Shown here piece after piece: positions 52,301-63,700 of a DNA stretch of 64,000 nt. Every line of letters begins with the position of its first letter. Within the stretch, counting starts at the first letter, position 1. The stretch covers positions 310,001-374,000 of the forward strand of contig CACVBU010000567.1 in NCBI GenBank assembly GCA_902728285.1. Reading direction: 5' to 3'. A program made the translations under genes and the position numbers. The notes under the pieces are model-generated. The model was given only the letters and a program-made list of their open reading frames with translations, ran no database searches and was not told where the DNA came from. This stretch comes from Clytia hemisphaerica (taxonomy: Eukaryota; Cnidaria; Hydrozoa; Leptothecata; Clytiidae).

Positions 52301-54987
52301 ATAACGAATTCGATTATGAAGAGGAAGTTGAAGAGCAGGAATAAGAGACTCCTGTTGACCAGGTTGAGGTGAAGAAAGAGGAGGAGAAAAAGCTGTGGAA
52401 AACAGCAGGTTGGAAGATTAATCCAAGGACAGTCTCACTTCCAAGAGCACAACTGCTAGACCCAGCATCTGCAATTTGGAATCAGGACTCCTTTCTAGAG
52501 TACTTTTTGACTTTCTTCCCAGTTGACTATACTAGGAATGTAATGCTTCCAGCAACAAATAAAGTTGCTAAAGAAAATGGCTGGGAGAAGCCATTCAGTT
52601 TTGAGGAATTTGTTCACTTCCTTGGCCTGCTCTATATGATGGAAGTAGTGCATCTTCCTGAAAGAAGAATGTACTGGCGAAAAGAAGCTGATTGTCTATT
52701 CCCTGCTTTGAACTTTGGGAAGATAATGGATCTCCATCGATTTGAGGAATTTGTAAATGTATGGCAGCTATCTGATTCAGATGACATTGATAAGCAAGTA
52801 TTAGAATTCATTGATGCTGTTAACACCCATCTCAAGGGAGCAATGAAAGCAGGGGATGTATTGTGCATGGATGAGTCTATGATTAAGGCTTACCACAGAG
52901 GGCTTAATGGAAAGATGAAGATTATAAGAAAACCTCGACCGATTGGCAATGAATTAAAAACCGTCAGCGATGCCTCCACTAATATTGTGCTTCATATGGA
53001 ACTCCATGAACCAAAGGAAGACATGGCAGACAAGGAATATGTCAAAGAGTTAGGAGCAACAGCAGCCTGCAATCTCCGCATTACAAATTATTGGAAAGGT
53101 AATATTATTGAGTATAATTCAATAAAAATCACTTTTTAGGTTCTGGCAGGATTGTTGTAGGAGATTCATGGTTTGGATCAGTCAAAACTTGTGTTGAATT
53201 GTGGAATGTCAATGGCCTGTATTCCAACCTATTGGTCAAAACAGCACACAAACGATACCCCCGCCTTCTTCTGCGTGAAACCAAAATCACAAGAGGGGAA
53301 TGGATTTCAAAAGCAGCCGAGATTGATGGAGTTGGTGTGATGGCTACACGCTTTCTTGATCTGCAAGAAAAGCTATTTATATCTTCCTGCTCCACAACAT
53401 TGAGTGGCCCCCCAAGGGTCACAAAGTATCATGGCAATGTTCCTCGACCAATGGTTGCTTACGACTACTTGTCATCAAGCGCTAGTATAGATGTACACAA
53501 TCATTTTAGGACTGGCTCAACTGGATTAGAGGATGCTTGGCAGACTAAAAATGCCAACATGAGACAGGTTGCAGGTGTTATTGGCTTCCTGCTTACCAAT
53601 GCCTTTCTGGCTTATAAACATTTCCAAAAATCAGCAATAAAGCATTCACAGTTTAAAATAAATCTTGCCAATGCCATGACAAAGTTCAAAGAGACTGAAC
53701 AAAGGGCACGTCGCTTATCTTTAGATATGGTTGAGGTTGAGCCCAAAGTTCAGCGAGTGCATGTGCTTAGGCTGCTTGAAAAGCCAGTAAGTAAGGATGG
53801 CAAGAAAAACAGCAGATTTCAAAAAAACTGCTTCTATTGTCAACACAACCCAATGCAAATGCCAATTGAGAGTAAGACGAGTTATCACTGTGATGGTTGT
53901 GCTGGACTTAATGGGCAGAAAGTCTATCCTTTGTGTAACCCAAGTACTGGGAGAAATTGTTATGAGCTTCACATTTCTCACGGCTTACCTGTGAAGCGTC
54001 GATTTTCACGCAAATAACTTTATTTTAGATATTATCCAAAACATTGAAATTTTAGACTCTTTTGCCTAGGCATTGCTGTATTTTTACCATATATTTTACC
54101 TTAGTTCATTTACATTATTTACATTGACATTATTGTAGGAACCATTTTACCATAGGAAACTAGTTCATTTATTTGTTTAAGCCTATTGCGGACAACAAAA
54201 TCCAAATTATGAAAAATACCTACCGGTAGGGGTTTTTCTATCATGAACTCTCTTAGCCCTTAAGGAATGATCTGAAGGAATGGAAAAGTCTTAAAACTCA
54301 ATAAAATTGTTAAATACTTCAGAGGGTATGTAAATAAATCTTAAAATATGACAGTTCAAAGTATTTCTTAGTGCGAGTGAAAATCCCCTACCGGTAGGGG
54401 TTTTTCACAAATAGAGCCTTTTCGGTTTTTGTTCCAGATATTTCAGATTTACATGAAGTTTCAATGTATCATTCGACTCCTACATATTGTAGCAATTCAT
54501 GGTATAATGCTTTTTAGCTGTGTGGGAATATTCTAGTCATACTGAATTTAGCTAGCAACAGGTTTTGATTTTTTGGCTGTCCGACAGGGCAAAATTAGGA
54601 AAAATATTTTTTTAGGAGAACAGGCATGTATTTTTACCCTGCTTTTGGTGATCCAATATATATCAGACACTTTTCAACCAAAATTACTGTTCTAACTTAC
54701 CACAACTTCTTTTCCATAATAAATTATTACTTGTTGCTTTTTTGACAAATTTTGGTATTTTTGAATAAAACTGATGGGGGACCACCAGAGTTTTTTTAGA
54801 CCCTGCAATTTCTCATTGAAAATAATTGTTATTTTCCATTCTGCAGGGGTATAAGCTTAGAGAATGTAGCAAAAGTTATATTTCAGACACAAGAAATAAG
54901 GGTGTGGAAGTCTTTAAATGAGGCATGGTGAAAACACCCTACTGGTAGGTATTAATACCTACCGGTAGGGGGTTGTACGAATTATCA
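49369..54987 (+). mobile_element. Complete piggyBac-type transposon inserted in the first LINE
   Basis: TTAA flanks both ends (49365-49368 and 54988-54991). The terminal repeat TGATAATTCGTACAA (15 bases) is perfect and inverted, but does not begin with the CCC common in piggyBac. Next to it and at internal sites lies the palindrome CCCCTACCGGTAGGGG: 49389, 49754, 50128 and 50487 on the left; 54219, 54385, 54937 (variant) and 54958 on the right. None occurs within the transposase. 49420-51390 and 54018-54930 hold no gene; 50860-51260 is C-rich (CCCCCCTATAAA words) and may be a further small insertion. Confidence 0.9.
51400..54017 (+). pseudogene. piggyBac transposase with N-terminal extension, one in-frame stop
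   Basis: One frame runs from the ATG at 51400 to 53098, interrupted only by a TAA at 52342-52344. A 41-base GT-AG intron (53099-53139) joins it to 53140-54017. The first 315 residues are an extension: GDCVSVSNNYF, IYGRVASICEG and FAVKWDFDQ suggest a small beta-barrel (Tudor/chromo-like) fold, followed by a Lys-rich region. The transposase core has WNQDSFLEYFLTFFPVDY, then the catalytic Asp residues in LCMDESMIKAYHRG, VVGDSWFGS and SASIDVHNHF. The C-terminus is a cysteine-rich domain (CFYCQHN, YHCDGCAG, LCNPSTGRNCYELH). A start downstream of the stop could still give a core protein; otherwise the stop ends activity. Confidence 0.85.
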
Positions 54988-56072
54988 TTAATGCTGATCT
55001 CAGAGTTTTAGTCAGCTGGCTTAATGCCAACAAAATTTCTTTGAATGCTAGCAAAACTGAGTTTGTTATTTTTCGTTCCTCTTGGAGACAGATGGACTGT
55101 ATTCCAAGAATTAAGCTTTGCGGGAAAATTCTATCACCAAGTAAGAGTGTGAAGTATTTGGGTGTTCACCTTGACAATCATCTAAACTGGAAGGTTCATA
55201 CTTCTTTTGTTGCTGCTACATTGAGAAGGGCAAATGGGGCAATATCCAAACTTCGTCACTATGTTCCAATTCACATCCTTCTAAACATTTATCATGCAAT
55301 TTTTGCTTCTCATGTTCGCTATGCTAGTCAACTCTGGGGACTGTGTGACAATACTGTCACACATAGAATTCTTACTCTTCAAAACACTGCACTAAGACTC
55401 ATGACCTTTAGTGAACCAAGAACTTCTGCCACTCCCCTGTTTGCTGAACTTAAATTACTCAAAATCTTTGATCAGGTGAAAGTAATGAATATCTTATTTA
55501 TTCAAAAATACCTCCAGGGTAATCTTCCATCTGATGTCCTATCAACACTTAATTTTGATGAATAATTTTGACAGATAAAAAAAATTCACTCCATTAAGAA
55601 TTAGTGAATAAGGCAAAACCTGGGAAACCGGTGGAGCCATCTTTTTCAGTGTAACTAAAAAGAAAATTTACAAAAACAAACAAGACAATACAAACAACAA
55701 GAAGCATTTGGTTTGAAACTGACAAGGACACAAGGACACAAGTGGACACAAGTGGGCAAACCAAGGAACGTGTGTGTAGATACCCTTGAGGTTTCGGCAA
55801 ATAACCAAGGACCGGCTGTATGTGCGATTGGATCCACGTGCAGCTGAGCAGGTACCTCATATTCTATTCTATCTTCTCTGACTCGATTCATGATGAACCT
55901 GTTTAAAATTTTATTCTTGGTTTTCATCTGGCAACCCACCAGAGAAGAGGTTTCATTAAACCAAGGGAATTCTCTACTCTGCTGCAAAATCCTGTCTAAG
56001 AATGAAATCTCCTTGTTCTCCTTTGCCCTTTCTCATCAGGAACACCGAAACTATCCATACAATCCATACAAA

Positions 56073-59000
56073 ATGAGCACAAGTGCAACACTTCAACCAG
56101 GGGGGGGGTCGGTAGTAAAATCTCAGACATAATGACGTTTACTACGGTGGTGGTGTAACGAAAAATCAAAAAATTTTTTTACTACCCAGGGTAGTTAAAT
56201 ACTAAAATGGGTGGTATCTATGTGTTAAATGTTGAAAAATTTTTACTACCTGGGTAGTTAAAGCTGGTAAAATTAGCAAATTTTAGCTATTTTTGTAATT
56301 CTTTTAATTTTTTGGATGACTTTTCTGAAAGAATCTGAAAATTTTTATAATTTGAAAAAATTTTCTGTTGGAAAGTTGTTTGCTGCAAACAAAAAAATTT
56401 CGAAATTTTTTGTCAAAATAAAAAAGACTTTAATGCTAAGGGCAAAACATTAATTTTTGCACTAAGTGAAAAATGTGTCACAGAAATAATCATTTTTTAG
56501 CTTTTTTTGTAAAATCAGTCCAAAAAGCAACCAAAAAATAGGTGGTCTCCATGACAAATTGTCCCAAAAACTTTTACTACCAGGGTAGTAAAATACCTCT
56601 TCCAAGAGTCTGGGTGGTGGTACGTAAAAATTTGTAAAAATCCTTTTACTACTCATATATGTCTGAGATTTTACTACCGACCCCCCCCTGCTTCAACAAC
56701 TACTATTGATAATCAGTGGATCGGTCGAATTAAACCCTGGACCAGCTTCGAAAGTGAAATATCCATGTGGCGAATGTCGAAAAGCTGTCACTACAGGTGC
56801 TTCCATCGCTTGTGACCTTTGTAATCAATGGTTTCACCGCAAATGTTCGTCAATGAGCGACCAAATTTACAATTGTCATGTTAACGAGGAGAGTTTGGAG
56901 TGGCTTTGTCCAGGTTGTGCACTGGCAGATATTTCGAACAGTCTCTTTGACACCTCAATCTCTTCTTGCAGTTCCGCTTCAAGTATTGAAAACAATCTTC
57001 CAAAGAAAAAAGTCAGTAAGCTTCGAATTGTTATCTGTAACTTTCAAAGTATTTACAACAAAAATGAAGAACTTTCAAATTATCTCATTACAAATGATAT
57101 AGACATTTTGATTGGGACTGAAACACACCTATCTTGTAACATTCTTAACTCTGAGCTTATCCCAAAAACAGGCTATCAAATTGTTCATCGGTGTGACCGT
57201 AATGATGGGTACGGAGGCGTTATCATCATCGCAAAGGAATCTTTGATCACTGAACCCATAAAGGCTTCTAACAGTCATCAAATAATCGCTGTAAAAGTGG
57301 AGACATTCCAGAAGCCCATAATCATCTCATCTTGCTATCGATCACCAAACAGCTCAATTCAGGAAAACAATGACCTTGTCCAATCAATAAACAACCTGTC
57401 CAAAAAATTCAAATCAAACCCTCAGTTTATCGGAGGAGATTTCAATCTACCAGATGTTGATTGGGAGTCATACACAATTACTGGATCTCAATACCCTCGA
57501 GCACTGAATGAGCAATATCTTGAGGCATTTGACATAAACAGTCTTTCCCAAGCTGTCAATTTTCCAACCAGACAAAAATCTATCTTAGACCTACTCATTA
57601 CCAACAGACCGTCCTTCATCGAAAGCTGCAGACCAACACCAGGTTTTGGAGATCACCAGACAGCTGTTCTTGCTGACGTTTATTGCCACCCTAAAAGACA
57701 GCGACCTGTACAACGAAAAATCTACCTCTGGAACCGTGCTAACTTCGACCAGATGAAGCAAGATGTAAGACAAGCGTCAGACCAATTCTTGGAAAACGAA
57801 ACAACCGATACACCGATCAATAACTTGTGGTTAAAATTCAAAAATATCATTACCACTGCTCAAGAAAGCAATGTACCGTGCAAAAATTCAACTAAACGAT
57901 ACAACCAACGGTGGTTTAACCAATCATGTAGACGTGCTGTTCGAAAAAAGCAAAGATTATATAATAGATACAAACGCACAAAGCAATCAGCTGACTGGAA
58001 CAAATACATAAAAGCTGCAAAGAAAGCAAGATTGACTTGTAAACAAACTTGTGATAAATTTATCAACGACAATTTTTTATCAGAACACAAATCAAATCCG
58101 AAAAAGTTCTACAGTTACATCAAATCGAAAAAGCAGGATAATATCGGAATCACTTCTTTGCTCTCAAATGGAAATACTTTTACTGATGACACTCAAATTG
58201 CAAAAATCCTCAATAATCAATTTCTGAGTGTTTTTTCAGAAGATGACGGCCGAACACCAGATATAAAAGGAAATACCTGTCCACCCATCAGTGAATTAGA
58301 AATAACACAAAATGGTGTTCAAAAATTACTTTCAGAGCTCAACCCCAGCAAAGCTAATGGACCAGATCAAATTTCCACCAGAATTTTGAAGGAGTGTGCT
58401 GATATAATAAGTAAACCCCTTACTCTCATCTTTCAAGCTTCGCTGAAGCAATCAAAAATTCCAGATGACTGGCGCAAAGCAACCATTACTCCGCTATATA
58501 AAGGCAACAACAAAAGCAGATCAAACCCTGAAAGCTACCGCCCTGTGAGCCTAACATCTGTACTATGTAAAACACTCGAACACATAATTCACAGTCACAT
58601 AATCAACCATTTAGAGCAGCAAAACATCCTCACTGACCGACAACATGGATTTAGAAAGAAACGATCCTGTGAGACACAATTAGTAAAAACTGTTAATGAT
58701 CTAGTCAAGATATTGAATGAAAAAGGGCAAACTGATGCTATACTTTTGGACTTCAGTAAAGCCTTCGACAAAGTTTGTCACCGCAAGTTACTTTTAAAGC
58801 TAAGCTTCTATGGAATCAAAACAACTTGTTGACTTGGATAGAGGATTTTCTCAGTAACCGAACCCAAAAAGTACTCGTTAGAGGCGTAGAATCACCAGAG
58901 GGAAAAGTAACATCCGGAGTCCCACAAGGATCGGTACTGGGACCCCTGCTGTTTTTAGTATATATAAATGACATATCATTAGCAGTCACATCCTCAGAGA

Positions 59001-59800
59001 TAAGTCTTTTTGCTGATGACGCTCTACTTTACAAATCCATCAAATCAATCAAAGATGCCAGAGATCTGCAAAATGACATGAACCACCTTACCCAATGGGA
59101 AAAGGACTGGTCCATGGAGTTTAATGCTGACAAATGTAAAGTCCTGCGATTTACAAATAAACACAAAAAAACTGAAGAAACATATTCAATCCATGGCTAC
59201 AATCTCGAATTGGTAAAATCAGCTAAATATCTAGGAGTGATCTTGGATAGCAAATTAACATTCAACAAACATATCACAACAACGTCTGCAAAGGCTCATA
59301 ACTGTCGACATTTTTTGCAACGAAATCTTCGAATGTGTGACAAGGAAGTTAAACTCCAATGCTACAAAACCTTTGTACGACCCATAATCGAATATGCATC
59401 AATAGTATGGGACCCAGTAGGAAATCTAAAACTCAATCGACACATAGAGTCTGTACAACGAAAATCAGCTAGATGGATTTCTAATCAATGGCAACGAGAA
59501 GCCTCTCCAACTAGTATGATTAAGAACCTTGACCTGCAAACATTGGAGCAGAGGCGTACAGTCAAGCGCTTAACATCTCTCTACCAGTTTCACCATGGAA
59601 TCAAGTTCATGCCTCCTAATACCATTAAACCTCAGAGATGCAATGATCTTCGATTTCAGCCAATCCAAGGTGCAATTCAACGGTATACCTACTCCTTCTA
59701 CCCATACACAATCAAAGAATGGAATATGCTTTCAGCTGGTCTGGTTAATGCTGAGTCGTTAGATATATTTAATGATAAATTAGTGGCCTTCCTCAAATAG
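56073..59800 (+). pseudogene. CR1-type LINE polyprotein with 2A-like start, split by a MITE and one frameshift
   Basis: Segments 56073-56097, 56698-58821 and 58822-59800 form a 1042-residue protein if one A is added in the A run at 58818-58821. The start MSTSATLQQLLLIISGSV continues into ELNPGP, a 2A-like ribosome-skipping motif with Ser in place of the usual Asp. A PHD-like finger follows (CGECRKAV, CDLCNQWFHRKC, WLCPGC). The endonuclease shows IGTETHLS, GGDFNLPDVDW and FGDHQ. The RT shows YRPVSLTSVLCKTLEHI, HGFRKKRSCETQL, LDFSKAFDKV, GVPQGSVLGPLLF and the catalytic FADD. The C-terminal part (IVWDPVGNLKLNRHIESVQ) is complete. Confidence 0.9.
56098..56690. mobile_element. hAT-like MITE in codon 9 of the second LINE
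   Basis: It starts CAGGGGGGGGGTCGGTAGTA and ends in the inverse over about 30 bases, including ATCTCAGACATA. CTTCAAC flanks both sides (56091-56097 and 56691-56697). Removing it and one flank restores the LINE start. TACTACCCAGGGTAGT-type words recur inside. Confidence 0.85.
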
Positions 59801-60257
59801 ATTATTTTCTTAAGTTTGCTTCAAATCTCAGTGTTAATTAATCTTGTCTTGTCTTATCAAGTTTTCAAAATTCTTTCAGTGATGCGTGAGGTCATAACTT
59901 CTTCTGTAGTTTTTCTCCTCAATTCAACCTTGCAATCTAATTTATTTCAATTTATCTTATGTTTTATATATTAGTTAATAAAATGTTTTTACTCAGAATT
60001 GTTTTTATCCTTCACATATTTTTATCGTTCACATTTTTAGCCTTTTAGTTTGTTTTCAATGTTATTTTATTACCATTTTATTTTACATTCAGGAAATTGT
60101 ACGTATGTACCCTCTGAATTATTGAATAGAAATAGAAATAGAAATCACAGTTCTGCATATTTAAATTACTGCTTGGTATTACGTAAATGAAACCCTACTA
60201 CTTGAGCAGCAGAATCACTGATAGACAAAAGAAGATTTATTTCCTTTCTAATCTCCA

Positions 60258-60458
60258 GACGATCTCAATCGAACGGAATCGACGAACGAACCAGTCGAAC
60301 CAAATGGAACGCAATCGACCAATTGAAATTCAATTGTCGAACGCAATTGAATCTCAATCGAATATTACCGCAATTTTCAGATTCGATTGATATTCGATTG
60401 CATTCGATTCGATTGATGTTCGATTGCGTTCGATTGCGTTCGATCGTTGATTCATTGC
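60258..60458. repeat. CAATCGAA / ATTCGATTG motif array
   Basis: A dense run of CAATCGAACGG, GCAATTGAATCTCAATCG and TTCGATTGCGTTCGATTGCG, changing orientation in the middle near 60360. Related to the ends of 37098-37872. Confidence 0.6.
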
Positions 60459-60744
60459 ATTAACCCCCGGATTGTTCATTGCATAATTTCTACGGGAAAT
60501 CGAAAGTAATTTAATTCGGCTTGTGATGTTTGAGAGCTTGGATGTTGGGAAGTAGACGATGCTATCGTCCGTATAATGTATTATTATGATATAACATAGT
60601 TTGTATATTATCTAAAACGTAATATGTTTCACGGCGGATAGAGTCTGTGTTCAAGACAACAGCTACCCCCGAAAAAAATTCCCGTCTTCACGTTTGTTTC
60701 TCTTAGATGAAACTCGTCTTAGACTCATCATCATCCTTCGACCG

Positions 60745-63700
60745 TTAGGTCGGAAATACCGAGTATCTCTCTCTCCACAGCTCACGGTCTGACATAACTG
60801 TTTTCAATTCTTCTAACTCGAGCCCTGTTTCCCGCCTCAAATTGTCGAGGAAAGTTCGCTTCCTTGAGCGTCTAGGACCAGTAGGGCACCACAATAAGAT
60901 ATCTGAAATGATTTCAGATTTTGCTCTGAAACAATGGCCGGAGAAAGTTAACCTCCTGGAAAAAAGAACAGAAGAGATTCTAGGAAGACCTTGGTAGATT
61001 TGGGCGAGGTTGGGATGATCTCTCCAATCAAGATTTTGAACCCTTTTTAGGAGATTGGTATAACACCCATCAAGACTTTTCTCCATAGATTTTGTCATGG
61101 TCCAGGTTTCAGAACCATAAAGAAGAATGGGCTCCACAAGACACTTGAAAATTTTCAGCTTGAGGTTATTGTCAAGATCACATTGCCAGATTTTGTTGAG
61201 CTTGTTACAAGCTTTCCACGCAAGTGCTTTCCTGGTTTTAAAGTCGCTATCAGAACTGTTGATAAGAGAGCCTAAGTAGTTGAAATCGATTACTTTTTTA
61301 ATGTCAACACCTTTCAAAGAAAATAAAGGGAGAAAGTTTTCAGAGGAGCAAAGATATTCTGTTTTTTTCTCGTTACAGTAAAGACCGACCTGACTTGCTG
61401 CAGTTTCTAAAGAATGGAGTAGAATTTCGAGATTTTGAATACTTTCTGCAACAAGTGCGAGGTCATCAGCAAAATCCAGATCAGTCACAAACAAGCCAGG
61501 ATCGCGTGTGCCCTGGGGCGTTTTAATTTGAATTCCCTTTTTGTTAAAAGTATCAACAGAAATTCTTAAAACATAATCCAAAACAACTATAAAAAGAAAA
61601 GGAGCAAGAGTGTCTCCTTGAAGAACTCCTGCTTGAATATTAAAAATATCTGTATCCCCATCAGGTGATACAACCTTTGCTTTGGAAGAAGTATACAATG
61701 CTTGAATAGCATTTATAATTTTCTCAGGGATACCATAGAGACCTAGAATTTGAAACATTTTTTCTCGACTGATCGAGTCGAAGGCCTTTTTGAAATCAAC
61801 AAAACATATAAAAGCATCTTTATTGAGTTTCCTCATTTCTTCCAGAATTCGTCTGATAGATAAAATTTGAGAGAGTGTGCTCCTGCCCTTCCGGAAACCG
61901 TTTTGGTTTCTCCTAAGGAGGGGGTCAAGAATAGGAACAATACGGTTAAATAAAAGTTTGTTATAAATTTTTGCGGCAATTGGCATCAAGGTGATACCTC
62001 TGTAGTTTGAGGCTAAGGTCAGATCACCTTTTTTGGGAACTGGAATGATACCCCCTGTTAACCATGCAGAAGGTGGCACAAAATCGTTAAATGTATGGTT
62101 ACAAAACTCTAGAAGGAGGTCAAGAAAAATAGGGTCTTTCCATAAAACTGTGGGTATATTGTCTAGACCGGAAGATTTATTGATAGAAAAAGATTTTAAA
62201 GCTATTTTAAGTTCATCTTTAGTAAAAGACTCTGTTGAAATGTGTAAGAGATCAAAAACTTGGTTCAGAGGAAGTTGGTCAGGTCCGAGAAGTGGGGGAT
62301 TTCCAAGCAGTGACTTAAAATGAGCAAGCCAATTCTCTTTTCTTTTCTCTGGAGATCCTCCTTTGAGCTGGATCGATGGATGATCCTTGCGCCCTGACAG
62401 TTCATTGATTGTCTTCCAAGCAGCTGAGTGTTGATTGGAAAAATGAAGATGTGAAATAGAGTCAATTTTACCTTGAATAAAAGATGCTTCAGCTGTTAAA
62501 TAAGCTTCATCTAAATATTTTTGGGCGTCAGCAAGGCGTTTTGAGGTTCTTCTGGTTGCGCGAGATAGGTGCCTTGCTTTGACTTTATCGTATTCATTGC
62601 GTGCTGCGATGACAAGATCATTTTCAGACAGATGTGTTCTTTTGGTTTTAACTTTTTTGGGCAAAAGAGAGAGACAGACATGTTCATTTGCGTCTACCAA
62701 AGTTTGGTATTTCTCTTCAATATTGTGATCGGGACGAGAGAGGAGGTCAAATCTATTTTTCACTTCAACCGCATAAATAGAGCGAAGATTAGAACTTGTA
62801 TAAACTTGTTGCCAATCAATAGATTTCAGAGGGTTGGGTTTGCACTTTTTAGAAGATCTCAAACTTAGACAAATGTGTGCAGAAACGACTCTGTGGTCTG
62901 AGCCAACAGAAGAAAAAGAAAAATATGATTGAGCATTTCTGACACTGTTTTTCCATTTATTTCGGACAAGGACATAGTCTATTTGGGATTTAGTTCCAGA
63001 GGGATGTTGGAAAGTCCAGAGCTTATTAGTATTTTTCATAAAAAGTGTATTTGTAGCAACAAGCTGATGTTGTAACATAAAATCAAAGAGTTTATTACCA
63101 TTTCTATTTGTCGATTTATGGTATGAAAATTTTACATTATCATTCCCTAACTGGGCATTAAAGTCGCCAGCTAATATAAGAAAGTTATGCGCAGGAATAG
63201 AAAGGATAGTTTGAGAAAGAATGGAATAGAAACTATCGACATCAACCTGTTCAGAGACATTAGTTGGACTGTAACAAGCTACAAAGGTTGTTTTAGGGTT
63301 GCTATTAAATTCGGCAACAATAATTCGATTTGAAATTTTACGGAGAGATAAAAGATTTTCTGCTGCTCTAGAAGAGAGTAGCATACCAATACCCCCGATT
63401 GTTGTTCCCTGGGAATTTTTCCATGCTGAGGCGGTTACAAGCTTGTTTTTACCAAGATTTGAGTGGAGGAACTCAATGTCTTTGTGTAGAAATCTATGCT
63501 CTTGAATACTGAGCACATCAATTTGGAATTTGGAAAAACACGAAAGAAGCTCTTGTTTTCTACTAACAAGAGATAGAGAGCGCACGTTGAAAGTGCTAAA
63601 AATGGCTGGATGTTTGCAAACTAGTAGTCTTTGTGTTTTAGGTTTTGTTACAGACTCAATCCTATCACCGTCAACTCTCTCTGGTGAGTTTGGAGAAGAC

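Larger units (their letters stand above)
46298..55565 (+). pseudogene. CR1/L2-type LINE: PHD finger, endonuclease and reverse transcriptase, split by two transposons
   Basis: Reading 46298-46655, 47193-49368 and 54992-55565 in succession gives one frame of 1035 codons. It starts MPEIFPCSVC with a PHD-like finger (CDICDHWIH, FCPNC). An APE-type endonuclease follows (SKFSVIGISETK, LGDFNLNLL, SDHLPQF). The RT has YRPISLLSNIEKIFEKA, QFGFRKAHSTEHTL, VDLQKAFDTVDH, GVPQGSVLGPLLF and the catalytic FADD. The C-terminal RT part (NASKTEFVIF, VKYLGVHLDNHL) lies beyond the piggyBac insertion. The frame stays open across both junctions, so the LINE was intact when each insertion occurred. The 3' end seems cut at about 55610. 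PHD, EN and RT in one ORF is the unusual point. Confidence 0.9.
55616..60145 (+). mobile_element. Second CR1-type LINE
   Basis: The untranslated leader at about 55616-56072 follows directly on the truncated end of the first LINE. The ORF is at 56073-59800. The 3' untranslated region ends in an ATAGAA simple repeat at 60126-60145, typical of CR1-like elements. Confidence 0.75.
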
